A DNA stretch of 64,000 nucleotides, taken from NCBI GenBank assembly GCA_963815495.1, contig CAWFGW010000031.1:158795-222794 (forward strand), read 5' to 3'. Under the pieces are notes generated by a model, which was not told where the DNA came from, did not search any database, and saw only the letters and a program-made list of their open reading frames with translations. Below, piece by piece: positions 25,077-35,230 of the stretch (positions are counted from its first letter, which is position 1; each line of letters begins with the position of its first letter). The position numbers and the translations under genes are program-made. The stretch comes from CAWFGW01 sp963815495 (GTDB taxonomy: Bacteria; Bacteroidota; Bacteroidia; Cytophagales; JAAEPT01).

Positions 25077-27029
25077 TTACTTATTAATTTCTTCTTTAAC
25101 AATCCCTTTAAAGTGATTTATAAATTCATCGGCAGCCATGCTCCCCAGATCACCTTCACCGTGTCTGCGAACAGACACCTGTTTTAGCTCCTGCTCCTTT
25201 TCGCCTACAATAAGCATAAAAGGGGTTTTCATCACTTCTGCATCCCTAATTTTTCTACCAATCTTTTCATCGCGATGATCAATAGTACTTGTTACATCGT
25301 TTTCATCAAGTAAAGCTTTTATTTCTTGCGCGTAATCAGCAAATTTTTCAGAAATAGGCAATATAATTACTTGTTCGGGTGATAACCATAAAGGGAAATT
25401 ACCTGCTGTATGTTCAATCAAAATCGCTACAAATCGTTCCAAAGAACCAAATGGTGCCCGATGAATCATTACTGGGCGATGTTTTGAATTATCAGCACCG
25501 ATGTATTCTAACTCAAATCGTTGTGGTAATTGATAATCGACCTGAATAGTTCCAAGTTGCCATTTTCTACCTAACGCATCTTTCACCATGAAATCCAATT
25601 TAGGCCCGTAAAAAGCTGCTTCCCCTAACTCTGTAACTGTTTGCAACCCTTTTTCAGCAGAAGCTTCTATTATGGCAGACTCTGCTTTATCCCAATCGTC
25701 ATCGGTACCGAAATACTTGGTTTTATTTTCTGGATCACGCAAAGAAATCTGTGCGGTATAGTCTGTAAAGCCAAAGACCTTAAATACATATAATACCAAA
25801 TCAATCACTTTCAGGAACTCGTCCTTCACTTGGTCTGGACGACAGAAAATATGAGCGTCATCTTGAGTAAACCCACGAACACGAGTCAAACCGTGTAACT
25901 CGCCATGTTGCTCGTAACGATAAACGGTTCCAAACTCTGCGTAACGAATCGGTAACTCCTTGTATGAATGAGGGCTTGATTTATAAATCTCACAGTGGTG
26001 AGGACAGTTCATCGGTTTCAACAAAAACTCTTCTTTCTCTTCTTGCCCTTCTTGATGAGGTGCATAAATTGGCTGAAAAGAGTCTTTCCCATATTTCTCG
26101 TAATGCCCTGAAGTAATATACAATTGTTTATTACCAATATGTGGGGTTACAACCGGCTGATAACCTGCTCGAACTTGTGCTTTTTTTAGAAAGTCAACTA
26201 AGCGATCTCTTAATATAGCACCTTTTGGTAACCATAACGGTAAACCCATTCCTACTTTTTGGGAAAAAGTAAACAAGTTTAATTCTTTCCCTAACTTTCT
26301 ATGATCACGTTGTTTTGCTTGTTCAAGTAACTCTAAATGTTCAGTCAGTTCTTTTTGTTTAGGAAAAGTAACACCGTAAATCCGTGTTAACATTGGTCGT
26401 TTTTCATCACCCCTCCAATAAGCTCCTGCAACACTCATCAGTTTTACAGCTTTAATAAAACCAGTGTTAGGAATATGTGGCCCTTTACACAAATCGGTAA
26501 ACCCGCCTTGATGATAAAAAGTAATATCACCATCGTCTAAGCCCTCTAAAAGCTCTAATTTATACTGGTCACCCTTTTCAGTAAAATAGTTTACTGCTTC
26601 TACTTTGGAGATGTCTTGCCGAGTATATTCATTTTTTTGACGTGCCAGTTCGAGCATTTTTTGCTCAATTTTATTAAACGCATCAGAAGAAAATTCTTTA
26701 TCTCCAAAATCAACATCATAATAAAATCCAGACTCAATAGCTGGACCAATGCCTAATTTCACGCCTGGGTAAAGTGCTTCTAAGGCTTCAGCCAACAAGT
26801 GTGCTGATGAATGCCAAAAAGTAGATTTACCCGCTTCATCGTTCCAGGTTAGAAGTTGCACACGAGCATCGGTATTAATTGGGCGCGTGGCATCCCATAC
26901 TTCACCGTTAACTTTAGCTCCCAAAACGTTACGAGCTAAGCCTTCTGAAATACTCATTGCTACTTCAAGGCTAGTGCTGCCTTTTGCATACTCTCTTACT
27001 GAACCATCAGGTAGGGTAATCTTAATCAT
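25077..27029 (-). CDS. thrS: Threonyl-tRNA synthetase
   Basis: 650 residues, full length. TGS domain at the N-terminus, then the editing domain with H-S-S-A-H-L-L-A-E-A-L, and the class II core: motif 2 as R-V-R-G-F-T-Q-D-D-A-H-I-F, motif 3 as R-A-P-F-G-S-L-E-R-F, zinc-ligand Cys in M-N-C-P-H-H, and a C-terminal anticodon-binding domain. Classic order thrS-infC-rpmI-rplT. The TPR lipoprotein gene precedes it by 13 bp. Confidence 0.98.
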   Translation of the reverse strand: MIKITLPDGSVREYAKGSTSLEVAMSISEGLARNVLGAKVNGEVWDATRPINTDARVQLLTWNDEAGKSTFWHSSAHLLAEALEALYPGVKLGIGPAIESGFYYDVDFGDKEFSSDAFNKIEQKMLELARQKNEYTRQDISKVEAVNYFTEKGDQYKLELLEGLDDGDITFYHQGGFTDLCKGPHIPNTGFIKAVKLMSVAGAYWRGDEKRPMLTRIYGVTFPKQKELTEHLELLEQAKQRDHRKLGKELNLFTFSQKVGMGLPLWLPKGAILRDRLVDFLKKAQVRAGYQPVVTPHIGNKQLYITSGHYEKYGKDSFQPIYAPHQEGQEEKEEFLLKPMNCPHHCEIYKSSPHSYKELPIRYAEFGTVYRYEQHGELHGLTRVRGFTQDDAHIFCRPDQVKDEFLKVIDLVLYVFKVFGFTDYTAQISLRDPENKTKYFGTDDDWDKAESAIIEASAEKGLQTVTELGEAAFYGPKLDFMVKDALGRKWQLGTIQVDYQLPQRFELEYIGADNSKHRPVMIHRAPFGSLERFVAILIEHTAGNFPLWLSPEQVIILPISEKFADYAQEIKALLDENDVTSTIDHRDEKIGRKIRDAEVMKTPFMLIVGEKEQELKQVSVRRHGEGDLGSMAADEFINHFKGIVKEEINK

Positions 27030-27042
27030 TCTGTTGTGTAAT

Positions 27043-28140
27043 TTAAGGGGTCGAATTTACGCTATCTTTTGTGATTGTCCGCAAAGAATCGGGCAAATTC
27101 CTCAATCTTTCTTGTGCTTTACGCCATTTGATAACATTTACATTCCGAGATATTTGGCCTGTAGTATCAAGAGGTTCTAACAAGACATACATTTTTCTTG
27201 CTTCATCATTTTTTCTTAACGAAAAATAAGCATCGGCTAAGATAAAATCATCTTCCATCGTTTTAGTGCTCATATACTGGTCTTCTAACAACGTAACCAA
27301 TTCCGCATACTTTCCTTGTGCTTGATACAATTTTGCTCTACGAAGTAAAACTTCATAATCTTTAGGGTGGTTTTTTAGCATGACTTCATACAATGAATCT
27401 TCACGTTCTGACTCTTGATTACGAAGAAAATTGTTCGCTAACAAAATTCGTGAATACTTAGACTCATACTTGACTGCGGCTTCATATAAAAAAGCAGTTT
27501 CTTTTGTGGGGTTAGTGTTCTGATACGTTTTTGCCAATGTTAATAAAACGTCTTCCCCTTTTTCACCTGATTGATAAGCACTAGCTAACTTTTGTTTAGC
27601 TACGGAAGTATCTCCTTTGTCCCATGCAATCATACCCAAAAGATAATCTTCTTGACCTTGCTTTAATTTAAGTCCACGCATAGCTGCTGCAATTGATTCT
27701 GGATCTTTTAGCTTACCTGTTTTTACCCCAGCAACTAACTCTAACTGTAACACTTCAGTTGTTTTGTTTTCATTTTCAACCTTAGATAGAATACGAAATA
27801 CTTTATGGTATTCCTCCATTGCAGCAAATACTTTAGCCTGATGTATTAAATAAGTTTGATTATCAGGGTCTTCTTTTAGTGCCAGGATGATATCATTTAA
27901 TGCTTTAATTGCTTGATGATCCTCTAAATATAACTTTGATCTTCTATAAAATGCTTCATGATGCTCATCATCATCTTGTATAAGCGTGTTTAAATATTCA
28001 TACATCTCTTTTCTAGCCAAATCGATATTGATATCATATACTTTACCAGAAGAATCGGGGCGGGAGCCACAACCAATCAGGAGAAACAAAAGAGGTATAA
28101 AGAGCTTAATATTCAATATAGTTATCGTTTGCTGCTGCAA
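27043..28140 (-). CDS. TPR-repeat lipoprotein
   Basis: 365 residues. Signal peptide with lipobox L-L-I-G-C at about residues 20-24, then a tetratricopeptide array (motifs such as A-L-N-D-I-I-L-A-L-K-E-D-P-D, V-L-L-T-L-A-K-T-Y, E-V-L-L-R-R-A-K-L-Y-Q-A-Q-G-K-Y) to the C-terminus. TPR lipoproteins act as scaffolds at the envelope; partner unknown. Between the DUF5686 gene (9 bp) and thrS (13 bp), so probably co-transcribed with the translation genes. Confidence 0.85.
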   Translation of the reverse strand: MQQQTITILNIKLFIPLLFLLIGCGSRPDSSGKVYDINIDLARKEMYEYLNTLIQDDDEHHEAFYRRSKLYLEDHQAIKALNDIILALKEDPDNQTYLIHQAKVFAAMEEYHKVFRILSKVENENKTTEVLQLELVAGVKTGKLKDPESIAAAMRGLKLKQGQEDYLLGMIAWDKGDTSVAKQKLASAYQSGEKGEDVLLTLAKTYQNTNPTKETAFLYEAAVKYESKYSRILLANNFLRNQESEREDSLYEVMLKNHPKDYEVLLRRAKLYQAQGKYAELVTLLEDQYMSTKTMEDDFILADAYFSLRKNDEARKMYVLLEPLDTTGQISRNVNVIKWRKAQERLRNLPDSLRTITKDSVNSTP

Positions 28141-28149
28141 ATTAAAAAA

Positions 28150-30633
28150 TTATAACGTCAATTGTAACGTTGCCTTTACACCAAAATTGGTGCGACCTCT
28201 ATCACGATAGGTTAAGCGATGAAACGCTTGTACACGTAAAAACTTGAATATATTTTCTACACCATACCCTACTTCAACATAAGGCACTCCTTTATCGAAA
28301 GCAGTAAAATTTGTTGAATAATCAGGGATAATATCAAAATTTTCTTGTCGGGCTGTTCCATATAACATTTGAGCATTTGTGACCACTCGCCATTTCAGCT
28401 TCCGCATTAAAGGAATCCGGTTAAGGATGTAGCCATTAAAATGGTGAACATGATTTAATGAAACATAGTTATCTGTGACAAACTCAAAGTTATCCATTAA
28501 AGAAAAAGCGTAATTCACATAAATTGGTGATTCGTTTCCTAAATGCACGTTAAGTAATGGAAACGGTACTGTACCAAATACTTTGCCTGCTTGCCCCCAG
28601 TAATGTGTTTGTCCAAATTTTCCAATTCCCAGCTTTTGTTCCATGATTAAATCAAGCTTTTGAAAATTAAAATCACTTCCCAATACTCCCTTAATGCCAT
28701 GTGTATAACGTATAGTGACCTCTGGTAATTTTTCACTACCCAATGATCGTCTTGTGTTCCCTTGTTGAATAAATAATTCGTTTTTAGCAAATCGCAACTG
28801 GAAGGTGCCATATGTGGAGGTAATCCTCGAATTAACATTGGATGTATCTGTAGGAGAATCATAATAAAAGAATGGAAATAAGGGATCAAAATCACGTTGG
28901 GTAAGCATCACTTTCGCTTGAAAGTTTTTATTTAGTTGTCTAAATGCATACAGGTTATTTTCTGTGGTGTAATGCGGCCCAACAATTCTTCCCCATCGGA
29001 CAAAGGCCTGGTATAAGTTACCTCCTAAATCATTGGGCACCCCTAGTTGATCTAGGTCATAGCGTCTATTGGCACCAATTTGTGTCCATGGTGTTCGATC
29101 TAATATATAATGGACACCAACTTCATACTTGATTTTTTTGTCTTTTGACGATGGTGCCACGTATCCTTCTAAAATTAACTTATTATGAAAATCAGCGTTG
29201 GTTCTTCCTCCAATTCTCACCTTGTGTCCTTCAACTTCATTCCAGGAATAGAGATAGAGATAAGGCCCCCAATCAAACCACCCAGTCGTTTTATAGCCAT
29301 TTACAATAGTAAAAATAATGTCAATATACGTTTTAACAGAAGGCATATTTCGAAGTGAGTCTACCATTTCAAAGGACTGCTGTTCTTCTGCAGACAACTT
29401 ATAAGGTCGGTTGACATCCCAATAATCAGGAGCTTTGTTTTGCGCGTCTTCTGCTACTTCTATCTGATATTCATAAAACTTATTATCTTCCGCCTCTGTT
29501 AATTGTATATTATTATTCGTAATGGTTGATTTTAAAATCATACTTGCCCAGTCGTCTGCCAGGTCACCCACATCTATTGTTACTCTACTTGTACTAACAT
29601 ACCAAGCATCTTCTCCAACAGGCAACCATTCTTGTCTTAACTTTATTTCGTCAATAAAATTTAAATTAGCTTCTTTAGGTATAGTAAAATCAACTTTTTT
29701 TAACGCATAGTCAGTGGAATCAATCCACATTCTACCAGTAAATGCCAGGTCCTGCGGACGTTTAGGGTACAATTCAATTTCGTAACAGGTAAACCCATCA
29801 ATCAAGACTGTATCTTCTAAAATGTACTTATATGTCCCCTTCCAACCTGAAGAAAAAGGAGAAATAAAGTTTTTCTCTAAAATTTTGACTGAATTTTGAT
29901 AAAAATTGAATTGCTGAAAGGTTGTTCCCACCAACTGCGACACAAAGCTACCATCATCAATACCTATCCCCGTAACCCGTGTTGCTTTTACTTTTTCTAA
30001 TTGATTTTCCGGATCCTTTTTGTAGTAATAATCAGACATAGTTTCGGATATAAAAATGGGTAATACCTCTCTACCATCTTCATCTTTAACCATCCCCATG
30101 TTATCAAACGATTCACCAATTGACTTCATGAATTTTTTCTGCTTAAATTTTTCTGAGATGTTATCTATATCTAACTCCACTTTAGAATAAACTTCAGTCT
30201 CGTAAGCTTCCATTCGCTTAATATCCGTTTTATCTTTATTGGCTATCACCTTTTTCACAATCACATGAGCCGGGTTTTCTGGAATTTTAATTTCTACTAC
30301 TTCCAACTCGGTTAAAACCTCCCCCATTTTAAAGTCTATGGTTTGAGTCTGACCTTTTTTCACAGGCTTTACTAAATCTTCAAATCCAAAACTTATCGCG
30401 ACAATACTGTCTGAAGGTGTGGTGGTAGTCAAGCTATAATTGCCATCTAGATCCGTAGTGGTGCTAATTGAAGTGCCTTTGAATTTAACCGTTGAAAATG
30501 GAATAGTCTCACCTAGTTCACTATCGTAAACAGTACCACTTACGGTAGTGGTTTGCGCATAACTCGAAAACGGCATCAATCCCACACACAGTGCAAACAA
30601 AAAAGCAAACATGTATTTCAACAACTCTCTCAA
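28150..30633 (-). CDS. DUF5686 / carboxypeptidase-regulatory-like outer-membrane protein
   Basis: 827 residues. Signal peptide (about 1-26, ending S-Y-A-Q), a carboxypeptidase-D-like beta-sandwich (about 28-110: V-S-G-T-V-Y-D-S-E, T-D-L-D-G-N-Y-S-L), then the large DUF5686 region with D-R-T-P-W, R-Y-T-H-G-I and a C-terminal beta-barrel whose last residues are L-Q-L-T-L. Known only as a Bacteroidetes outer-membrane family; the sandwich domain resembles the plug-preceding domain of SusC proteins. Export across the outer membrane is inferred; the function is unknown. Confidence 0.88.
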   Translation of the reverse strand: MRELLKYMFAFLFALCVGLMPFSSYAQTTTVSGTVYDSELGETIPFSTVKFKGTSISTTTDLDGNYSLTTTTPSDSIVAISFGFEDLVKPVKKGQTQTIDFKMGEVLTELEVVEIKIPENPAHVIVKKVIANKDKTDIKRMEAYETEVYSKVELDIDNISEKFKQKKFMKSIGESFDNMGMVKDEDGREVLPIFISETMSDYYYKKDPENQLEKVKATRVTGIGIDDGSFVSQLVGTTFQQFNFYQNSVKILEKNFISPFSSGWKGTYKYILEDTVLIDGFTCYEIELYPKRPQDLAFTGRMWIDSTDYALKKVDFTIPKEANLNFIDEIKLRQEWLPVGEDAWYVSTSRVTIDVGDLADDWASMILKSTITNNNIQLTEAEDNKFYEYQIEVAEDAQNKAPDYWDVNRPYKLSAEEQQSFEMVDSLRNMPSVKTYIDIIFTIVNGYKTTGWFDWGPYLYLYSWNEVEGHKVRIGGRTNADFHNKLILEGYVAPSSKDKKIKYEVGVHYILDRTPWTQIGANRRYDLDQLGVPNDLGGNLYQAFVRWGRIVGPHYTTENNLYAFRQLNKNFQAKVMLTQRDFDPLFPFFYYDSPTDTSNVNSRITSTYGTFQLRFAKNELFIQQGNTRRSLGSEKLPEVTIRYTHGIKGVLGSDFNFQKLDLIMEQKLGIGKFGQTHYWGQAGKVFGTVPFPLLNVHLGNESPIYVNYAFSLMDNFEFVTDNYVSLNHVHHFNGYILNRIPLMRKLKWRVVTNAQMLYGTARQENFDIIPDYSTNFTAFDKGVPYVEVGYGVENIFKFLRVQAFHRLTYRDRGRTNFGVKATLQLTL

Positions 30634-30677
30634 CTAGCTCGTACTTGAATAATTAAGCGTGCAAGATATAAATAAAA

Positions 30678-31373
30678 TTACTCCTTTGTGATTTTTCTCA
30701 GGAATTCATATTCAATATCATTCCCACGGCTAAGACACTTTTTTGCCCACTCAATCATTAAATCTAACCGTTCTTCATTTGATAATTGCCAAGGAATAGT
30801 TGATTGATGCAGTCGTGTTTTCAAGTGAGATAAACTAACAGCAACACTGACTGAAATATTAAAGCTCTCGGTAAAACCATACATAGGAATTGAAACATAC
30901 TCATCAGCCATTGACATCGCTAAATCGCTAAGTCCAGTAAGTTCAGTACCGAACACCAATGCAGTCTTTTCCTCTAAGGGTAAATCATGAACTGTATAGC
31001 TTTTTGCATGGGGTGAGGTCGCAACAATCTTATACCCTTTTCCTTTCAAGGTGTGAAGACACCGCTCGGTGTTATTTCCTCTTGCATTGAATTTATGTAA
31101 ATCCACCCACTTTCCTGCCCCCATGGCTACATTGGGGTTCAATTCAAAGCGATTATCGTTTTCAATGACGTATAAGTCTTGAACACCATAAATATCACAA
31201 GAGCGTATGGTGGCACTTGAGTTTTGAGGCTGATAAATGTTTTCTAAAACCACAGCTAAATGACGAGTGCGGTAGTTAAGCACAGGCTCTAAGAGTTCTT
31301 TTTTATTGTCATTGACAAAAGTCAACAAATATTCCAGGAGCTGAGTTTTGGTTTGTGAGTCTAGCGATTTCAC
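30678..31373 (-). CDS. trmH: TrmH-type tRNA (Gm18) 2'-O-methyltransferase
   Basis: 231 residues. SPOUT fold with motif 1 in L-E-N-I-Y-Q-P-Q-N-S-S-A-T-I-R-S-C-D, motif 2 as L-V-F-G-T-E-L-T-G-L-S and motif 3 as I-P-M-Y-G-F-T-E-S-F-N-I-S-V-S-V-A. Length and the R-H-L-A-V-V-L-E-N start fit TrmH rather than TrmL or the 23S enzymes. Directly follows parC with no gap. Confidence 0.9.
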   Translation of the reverse strand: MKSLDSQTKTQLLEYLLTFVNDNKKELLEPVLNYRTRHLAVVLENIYQPQNSSATIRSCDIYGVQDLYVIENDNRFELNPNVAMGAGKWVDLHKFNARGNNTERCLHTLKGKGYKIVATSPHAKSYTVHDLPLEEKTALVFGTELTGLSDLAMSMADEYVSIPMYGFTESFNISVSVAVSLSHLKTRLHQSTIPWQLSNEERLDLMIEWAKKCLSRGNDIEYEFLRKITKE

Positions 31374-34229
31374 CTAAAATAAATTCAGTTGATCTTTGCC
31401 GTCCCCCTTATCATCGCTCTTTTTTTTCTTTGATAAATCAAACTCGACTTTATCTCCAGGCTTAAGCCCTGATTCTTCTGCAGCTTTTTTAGAGGCTTCT
31501 TTATCGGGTGCAGCCTTATTTTCTTCGGCTTTAGGTTTAGAATTATCTATTTCTTTTTGAGTGACTTTAGACTTTTCAGAAGTTGTAGGTTCTGGCGCTT
31601 GTTCTTTCACCTCCGCATCGATTTTCTTTTCTTCTTCTGGTTCTACCTCAGTTTCGCTTACACCACCATCGTTATTATCATCATTATCTTCAGGTTCTTC
31701 TTCATCTGGTTCTGATGGCTCTTCTTCTTCAATCAATTTTACTTTTAAAACCTGATCAGAAGTCAGCTTATTGCCCATCGCTTTCCATCCTTTCACTTCT
31801 ATTAAAGCAATGAAACTTAACTCAGAAACTTTTTTGTCAGATTTTGAGTCTTTGCGATGTGTCAATTCAATGCGCGGGTTTTTCGCTACGGAAACGACCA
31901 TCAATTTCGAACCAGCTTCTTCTGAGATGTAAATGAAGTTTTTACCTAATGTGGAGGTCTCTACTTTGAACCGTTTGACATAATAGTTTTTCGAACCTCC
32001 ATCATAATACACGCAAGAGACCACTTTATCCGGATCGTATTTAGTAATGACCACTACTTTGTTACTATCATACCTATTGGTGAGTTCATAGGAGGTAAGT
32101 TCATAGCTACCGTCTTTATACAAGACCATTACATTATCATCACCATTAAATTCTCCAACAAACTGACCACGCTCATCGGAATTAAGTTTACCTACTGATG
32201 AGTCGTACCAAATTTTGATACCACTTAACGTAGAAACACCTTTGGTTTTTAAGTCGATTTTTCGAACTGGATATTTAGTAAGGATATTTCCTCCAGCGCC
32301 CCGACCTTTTATTTCGATATCTGCAAAGTCAAAGTCAAAAACTTTTTTCTTGGCATTACAACCCGAGGTTAAATAAACCGTGACGACTTCGGCTTCGCCA
32401 TTCGGGTTAGCAGTCATGTAATGCAGTTTAGACTTTTTATCTCCTTTGGTTAAATCATATTCTTTATCCCGCGTGATCCCCGTGACTTGAAAACGTTTGA
32501 CCATTGAACGGCCAGACTTGCCGTCTAAGTAGATGAGGTTATACACCATTCGGTCATCACCTTTTTTCCAGACCCCTGTCCACACGATATCTTTCCCCAC
32601 AAATACTTTATCAGCGATGCGGCTTACCATCATTTTTCCGTCTCTTCGAAATGAAATGATGTCATCAATGTCTGAACATTCTTCAACGAATTCATCTTTC
32701 TTTAAGCCCGTACCAATAAAGCCTTCAGCCCTGTTCACATACAGTTTTGCATTATTCACTACAACCTCTTGCGCTTGAATGGTATCGAATGTTCTTATCT
32801 CTGTTTTGCGTTCTTTGCCTTTACCATATTTTTCCAACAACCGCTCGTAGTGTGCAATCGCATATTCAATCAAATGAGCCAGGTGATGATTTACTTGGGC
32901 AAGTTCATCTTCCAATCCCTTCATTTTTTCATCTGCCTTTGCAGAATCAAAACGGGTAATTCTGATCATTGGAATTTGCGTTAACTTATCAAAATCCTCA
33001 TCGGTTAACTCTCTAAAAAACTGTGGTTTGAAAGGTTCAAAACGTTCATCCAAATACTTGAAAAGGTCTGGTTTGTTATCATACTCCTTGAAGTTGATAT
33101 ACATTTCCTCTTGGATAAATATTTTCTCTAGACTGGAGAACAATATTTTTTCCATCAACTCTCCTTTGCGAATCTCTAGTTCCCGCTTTAATAGTTCTAC
33201 CGTGAAATCCGTATTTCTTCTTAAGATTTCTGTAACAGGTAAAAACTCGGGCTTTTCACCAACAATGACACAGGAGTTTGGTGATATCGACAACTCACAA
33301 TCAGTAAATGCATACAAGGCATCAATCATCACATCAGGAGAGACACCTGGTGCTAGGTCGATTAAAATTTCTACATCTTTGGCGGTGTTATCAATTACTT
33401 TTTTAATTTTTATCTTCCCCTGATCGTTTGCTTTGATGATGGTGTCAATCAAGTTGGTGGTAGTGGTAGAAAAAGGAATATCACGGATGATTAAGGTCTT
33501 CGAATCCACTTTTTCAATTTTCGCTCTGACGCGAACCTTACCTCCTTTTAAACCGTCATTATAATTTTCTACATCGACCATTCCTCCTGTAGGGAAGTCA
33601 GGATAGAGCTTGAACCGTTTACCCTGGAGGTGTTTAATGGAAGCTTCACATAATTCACAGAAATTATGCGGCATTATCTTCGTTGCCAAACCAACAGCAA
33701 TTCCTTCAACTCCTTGGGCTAATAAAAGTGGAAATTTAACAGGTAATGTGATTGGTTCTTTATTACGACCATCATAAGAAGCTTGCCAATGGGTAGTTTG
33801 TGGGTTAAACACGACATCTAAAGCCAATTTTGAGAGTCGGGACTCAATATACCGGGCTGCTGCCGCATTATCACCTGTGCGAATATCACCCCAGTTTCCC
33901 TGGGTGTCAATCAATAAATCTTTTTGTCCTAAGTTAACCATCGCAGCTCCAATGGCGGCATCACCGTGTGGATGGTATTGCATGGTGTGCCCAATGATGT
34001 TGGCTACCTTATTGTATCTCCCATCATCTTTTTCTTTCATTGAATGGAGGATACGCCTTTGTACGGGTTTTAATCCATCTTCAATGGCAGGAACAGCTCG
34101 TTCTAAAATTACATAAGAAGCATAATCAAGAAACCAGTTTTCATACATTCCAGATATGGGTGTAATTTTATGGATTATCTCATCACCCCCACCTTGAACT
34201 TCTTCCTGATCGTTGATTTCGTCTGACAT
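31374..34229 (-). CDS. parC: Topoisomerase IV subunit A (ParC) with long acidic tail
   Basis: 951 residues. The N-terminal core has W-F-L-D-Y-A-S-Y-V-I-L-E-R-A-V-P, the quinolone-region H-P-H-G-D-A-A, and the active-site tyrosine in A-A-A-R-Y-I-E-S-R-L. A beta-pinwheel C-terminal domain follows. The last 120 residues are low complexity: acidic E-E-P-E-D-N-D-D and then Lys/Glu-rich, ending D-Q-L-N-L-F. The N-terminus matches ParC of Bacteroidetes better than GyrA. parE is not adjacent in this window; trmH is immediately downstream. Confidence 0.9.
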   Translation of the reverse strand: MSDEINDQEEVQGGGDEIIHKITPISGMYENWFLDYASYVILERAVPAIEDGLKPVQRRILHSMKEKDDGRYNKVANIIGHTMQYHPHGDAAIGAAMVNLGQKDLLIDTQGNWGDIRTGDNAAAARYIESRLSKLALDVVFNPQTTHWQASYDGRNKEPITLPVKFPLLLAQGVEGIAVGLATKIMPHNFCELCEASIKHLQGKRFKLYPDFPTGGMVDVENYNDGLKGGKVRVRAKIEKVDSKTLIIRDIPFSTTTTNLIDTIIKANDQGKIKIKKVIDNTAKDVEILIDLAPGVSPDVMIDALYAFTDCELSISPNSCVIVGEKPEFLPVTEILRRNTDFTVELLKRELEIRKGELMEKILFSSLEKIFIQEEMYINFKEYDNKPDLFKYLDERFEPFKPQFFRELTDEDFDKLTQIPMIRITRFDSAKADEKMKGLEDELAQVNHHLAHLIEYAIAHYERLLEKYGKGKERKTEIRTFDTIQAQEVVVNNAKLYVNRAEGFIGTGLKKDEFVEECSDIDDIISFRRDGKMMVSRIADKVFVGKDIVWTGVWKKGDDRMVYNLIYLDGKSGRSMVKRFQVTGITRDKEYDLTKGDKKSKLHYMTANPNGEAEVVTVYLTSGCNAKKKVFDFDFADIEIKGRGAGGNILTKYPVRKIDLKTKGVSTLSGIKIWYDSSVGKLNSDERGQFVGEFNGDDNVMVLYKDGSYELTSYELTNRYDSNKVVVITKYDPDKVVSCVYYDGGSKNYYVKRFKVETSTLGKNFIYISEEAGSKLMVVSVAKNPRIELTHRKDSKSDKKVSELSFIALIEVKGWKAMGNKLTSDQVLKVKLIEEEEPSEPDEEEPEDNDDNNDGGVSETEVEPEEEKKIDAEVKEQAPEPTTSEKSKVTQKEIDNSKPKAEENKAAPDKEASKKAAEESGLKPGDKVEFDLSKKKKSDDKGDGKDQLNLF

Positions 34230-34282
34230 AGCGAAATAATTGTTTACTTTTGGACTTGAATCTTCGAAAATAGTAAAATACG

Positions 34283-34684
34283 ATGCGCAAAGAGCAGTTA
34301 AAAAGGCTTATTTATCCACAGAATCAAGGTTTTATACTTATCTTATTTTTTTCAATGACGCTATTTTCATGCGATCGACTCATTGACATGGAAGAGATTA
34401 ATTCGGTTGGTTGGAAAAAAGATTTTGAAGCATGCACTGATTTAAGAAAAAATGCCGCTTCTGTTATCATAGAAAAACAAGATCAATTGATAGGTAAACA
34501 TGAAAATACGGTCGTCCAATTTTTAGGTCACCCCAACAAACTTGACTTGGGAAAAAAAATGACGCGAACAGCTTACTACACCATCGTTAATGAAAATTGC
34601 GTAAAGGGAGAGGCGCAACAAGTTATGGTTATTGACTATAATTCATTAAGCCAGGTACGCATGATTGTGATTCAAACACCTTAA
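34283..34684 (+). CDS. Small lipoprotein, unknown function
   Basis: 133 residues. A hydrophobic segment ends in the lipobox L-F-S-C at about residue 30; the mature part is a compact domain with D-L-R-K-N-A-A-S-V-I and a V-V-Q-F-L-G-H-P-N-K strand-turn reminiscent of SmpA/BamE-type folds (weak resemblance). A TAnnTTTG element (tacttttg) lies at 34245-34252. Divergent from parC. Confidence 0.65.
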   Translation: MRKEQLKRLIYPQNQGFILILFFSMTLFSCDRLIDMEEINSVGWKKDFEACTDLRKNAASVIIEKQDQLIGKHENTVVQFLGHPNKLDLGKKMTRTAYYTIVNENCVKGEAQQVMVIDYNSLSQVRMIVIQTP

Positions 34685-34716
34685 AATTATTTAACTTTAC
34701 TTAACCAATTCAATAA

Positions 34717-35205
34717 ATGAAAAAAGCACTTTACTTATTTGTATTTACAGGATTATTATTTTCTTGTGGTGACAAAGACAACGAAACTCCCTCTCTAGAA
34801 TTCAAAGACCAAACACTCCAAGGTAAAATAGAAGGAGAAGAATGGGCTTTAGTAACAGGAAAAGCGGAAATTAGTGAATCAACTATTTCTTTTGATTTTT
34901 ACAAAGAATCAATTACTGACTCTACCATGTGTGAATCTTTTTTTCCCTCTAAGGAAGATTTTGTGTTCTTTACAATGGACAACACAATGGATGTCGTAGA
35001 GTTTTGCCTATCTGGATGTGATGACAACACTCAATCGGTAACTTTATACGAACAAACTGAAGGTATTAACAATATTGCGCTAGAAGGAAAAATTCAAATC
35101 ACTCGAATAGACACTGTTGCCAATATTGTAGAAGGCAAGCTTGTTGCTAAATCTGGTGATGATACCTACGTAAACGGAAACTTCACAACACATCTTTGCG
35201 ATTAA
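34717..35205 (+). CDS. Lipoprotein, unknown function
   Basis: 162 residues with a lipoprotein signal peptide (lipobox L-F-S-C at about residues 14-17). The mature part begins acidic (G-D-K-D-N-E-T-P) and contains beta-strands such as L-Q-G-K-I-E-G-E-E-W and a C-terminal V-N-G-N-F-T-T-H-L-C-D. It resembles small surface lipoproteins of Bacteroidetes but I do not recognise a named family. 32 bp after the previous lipoprotein and 25 bp before the next gene: likely one operon. Confidence 0.65.
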   Translation: MKKALYLFVFTGLLFSCGDKDNETPSLEFKDQTLQGKIEGEEWALVTGKAEISESTISFDFYKESITDSTMCESFFPSKEDFVFFTMDNTMDVVEFCLSGCDDNTQSVTLYEQTEGINNIALEGKIQITRIDTVANIVEGKLVAKSGDDTYVNGNFTTHLCD

Positions 35206-35230
35206 AAACTAAAATATTTAACTATTAAAA

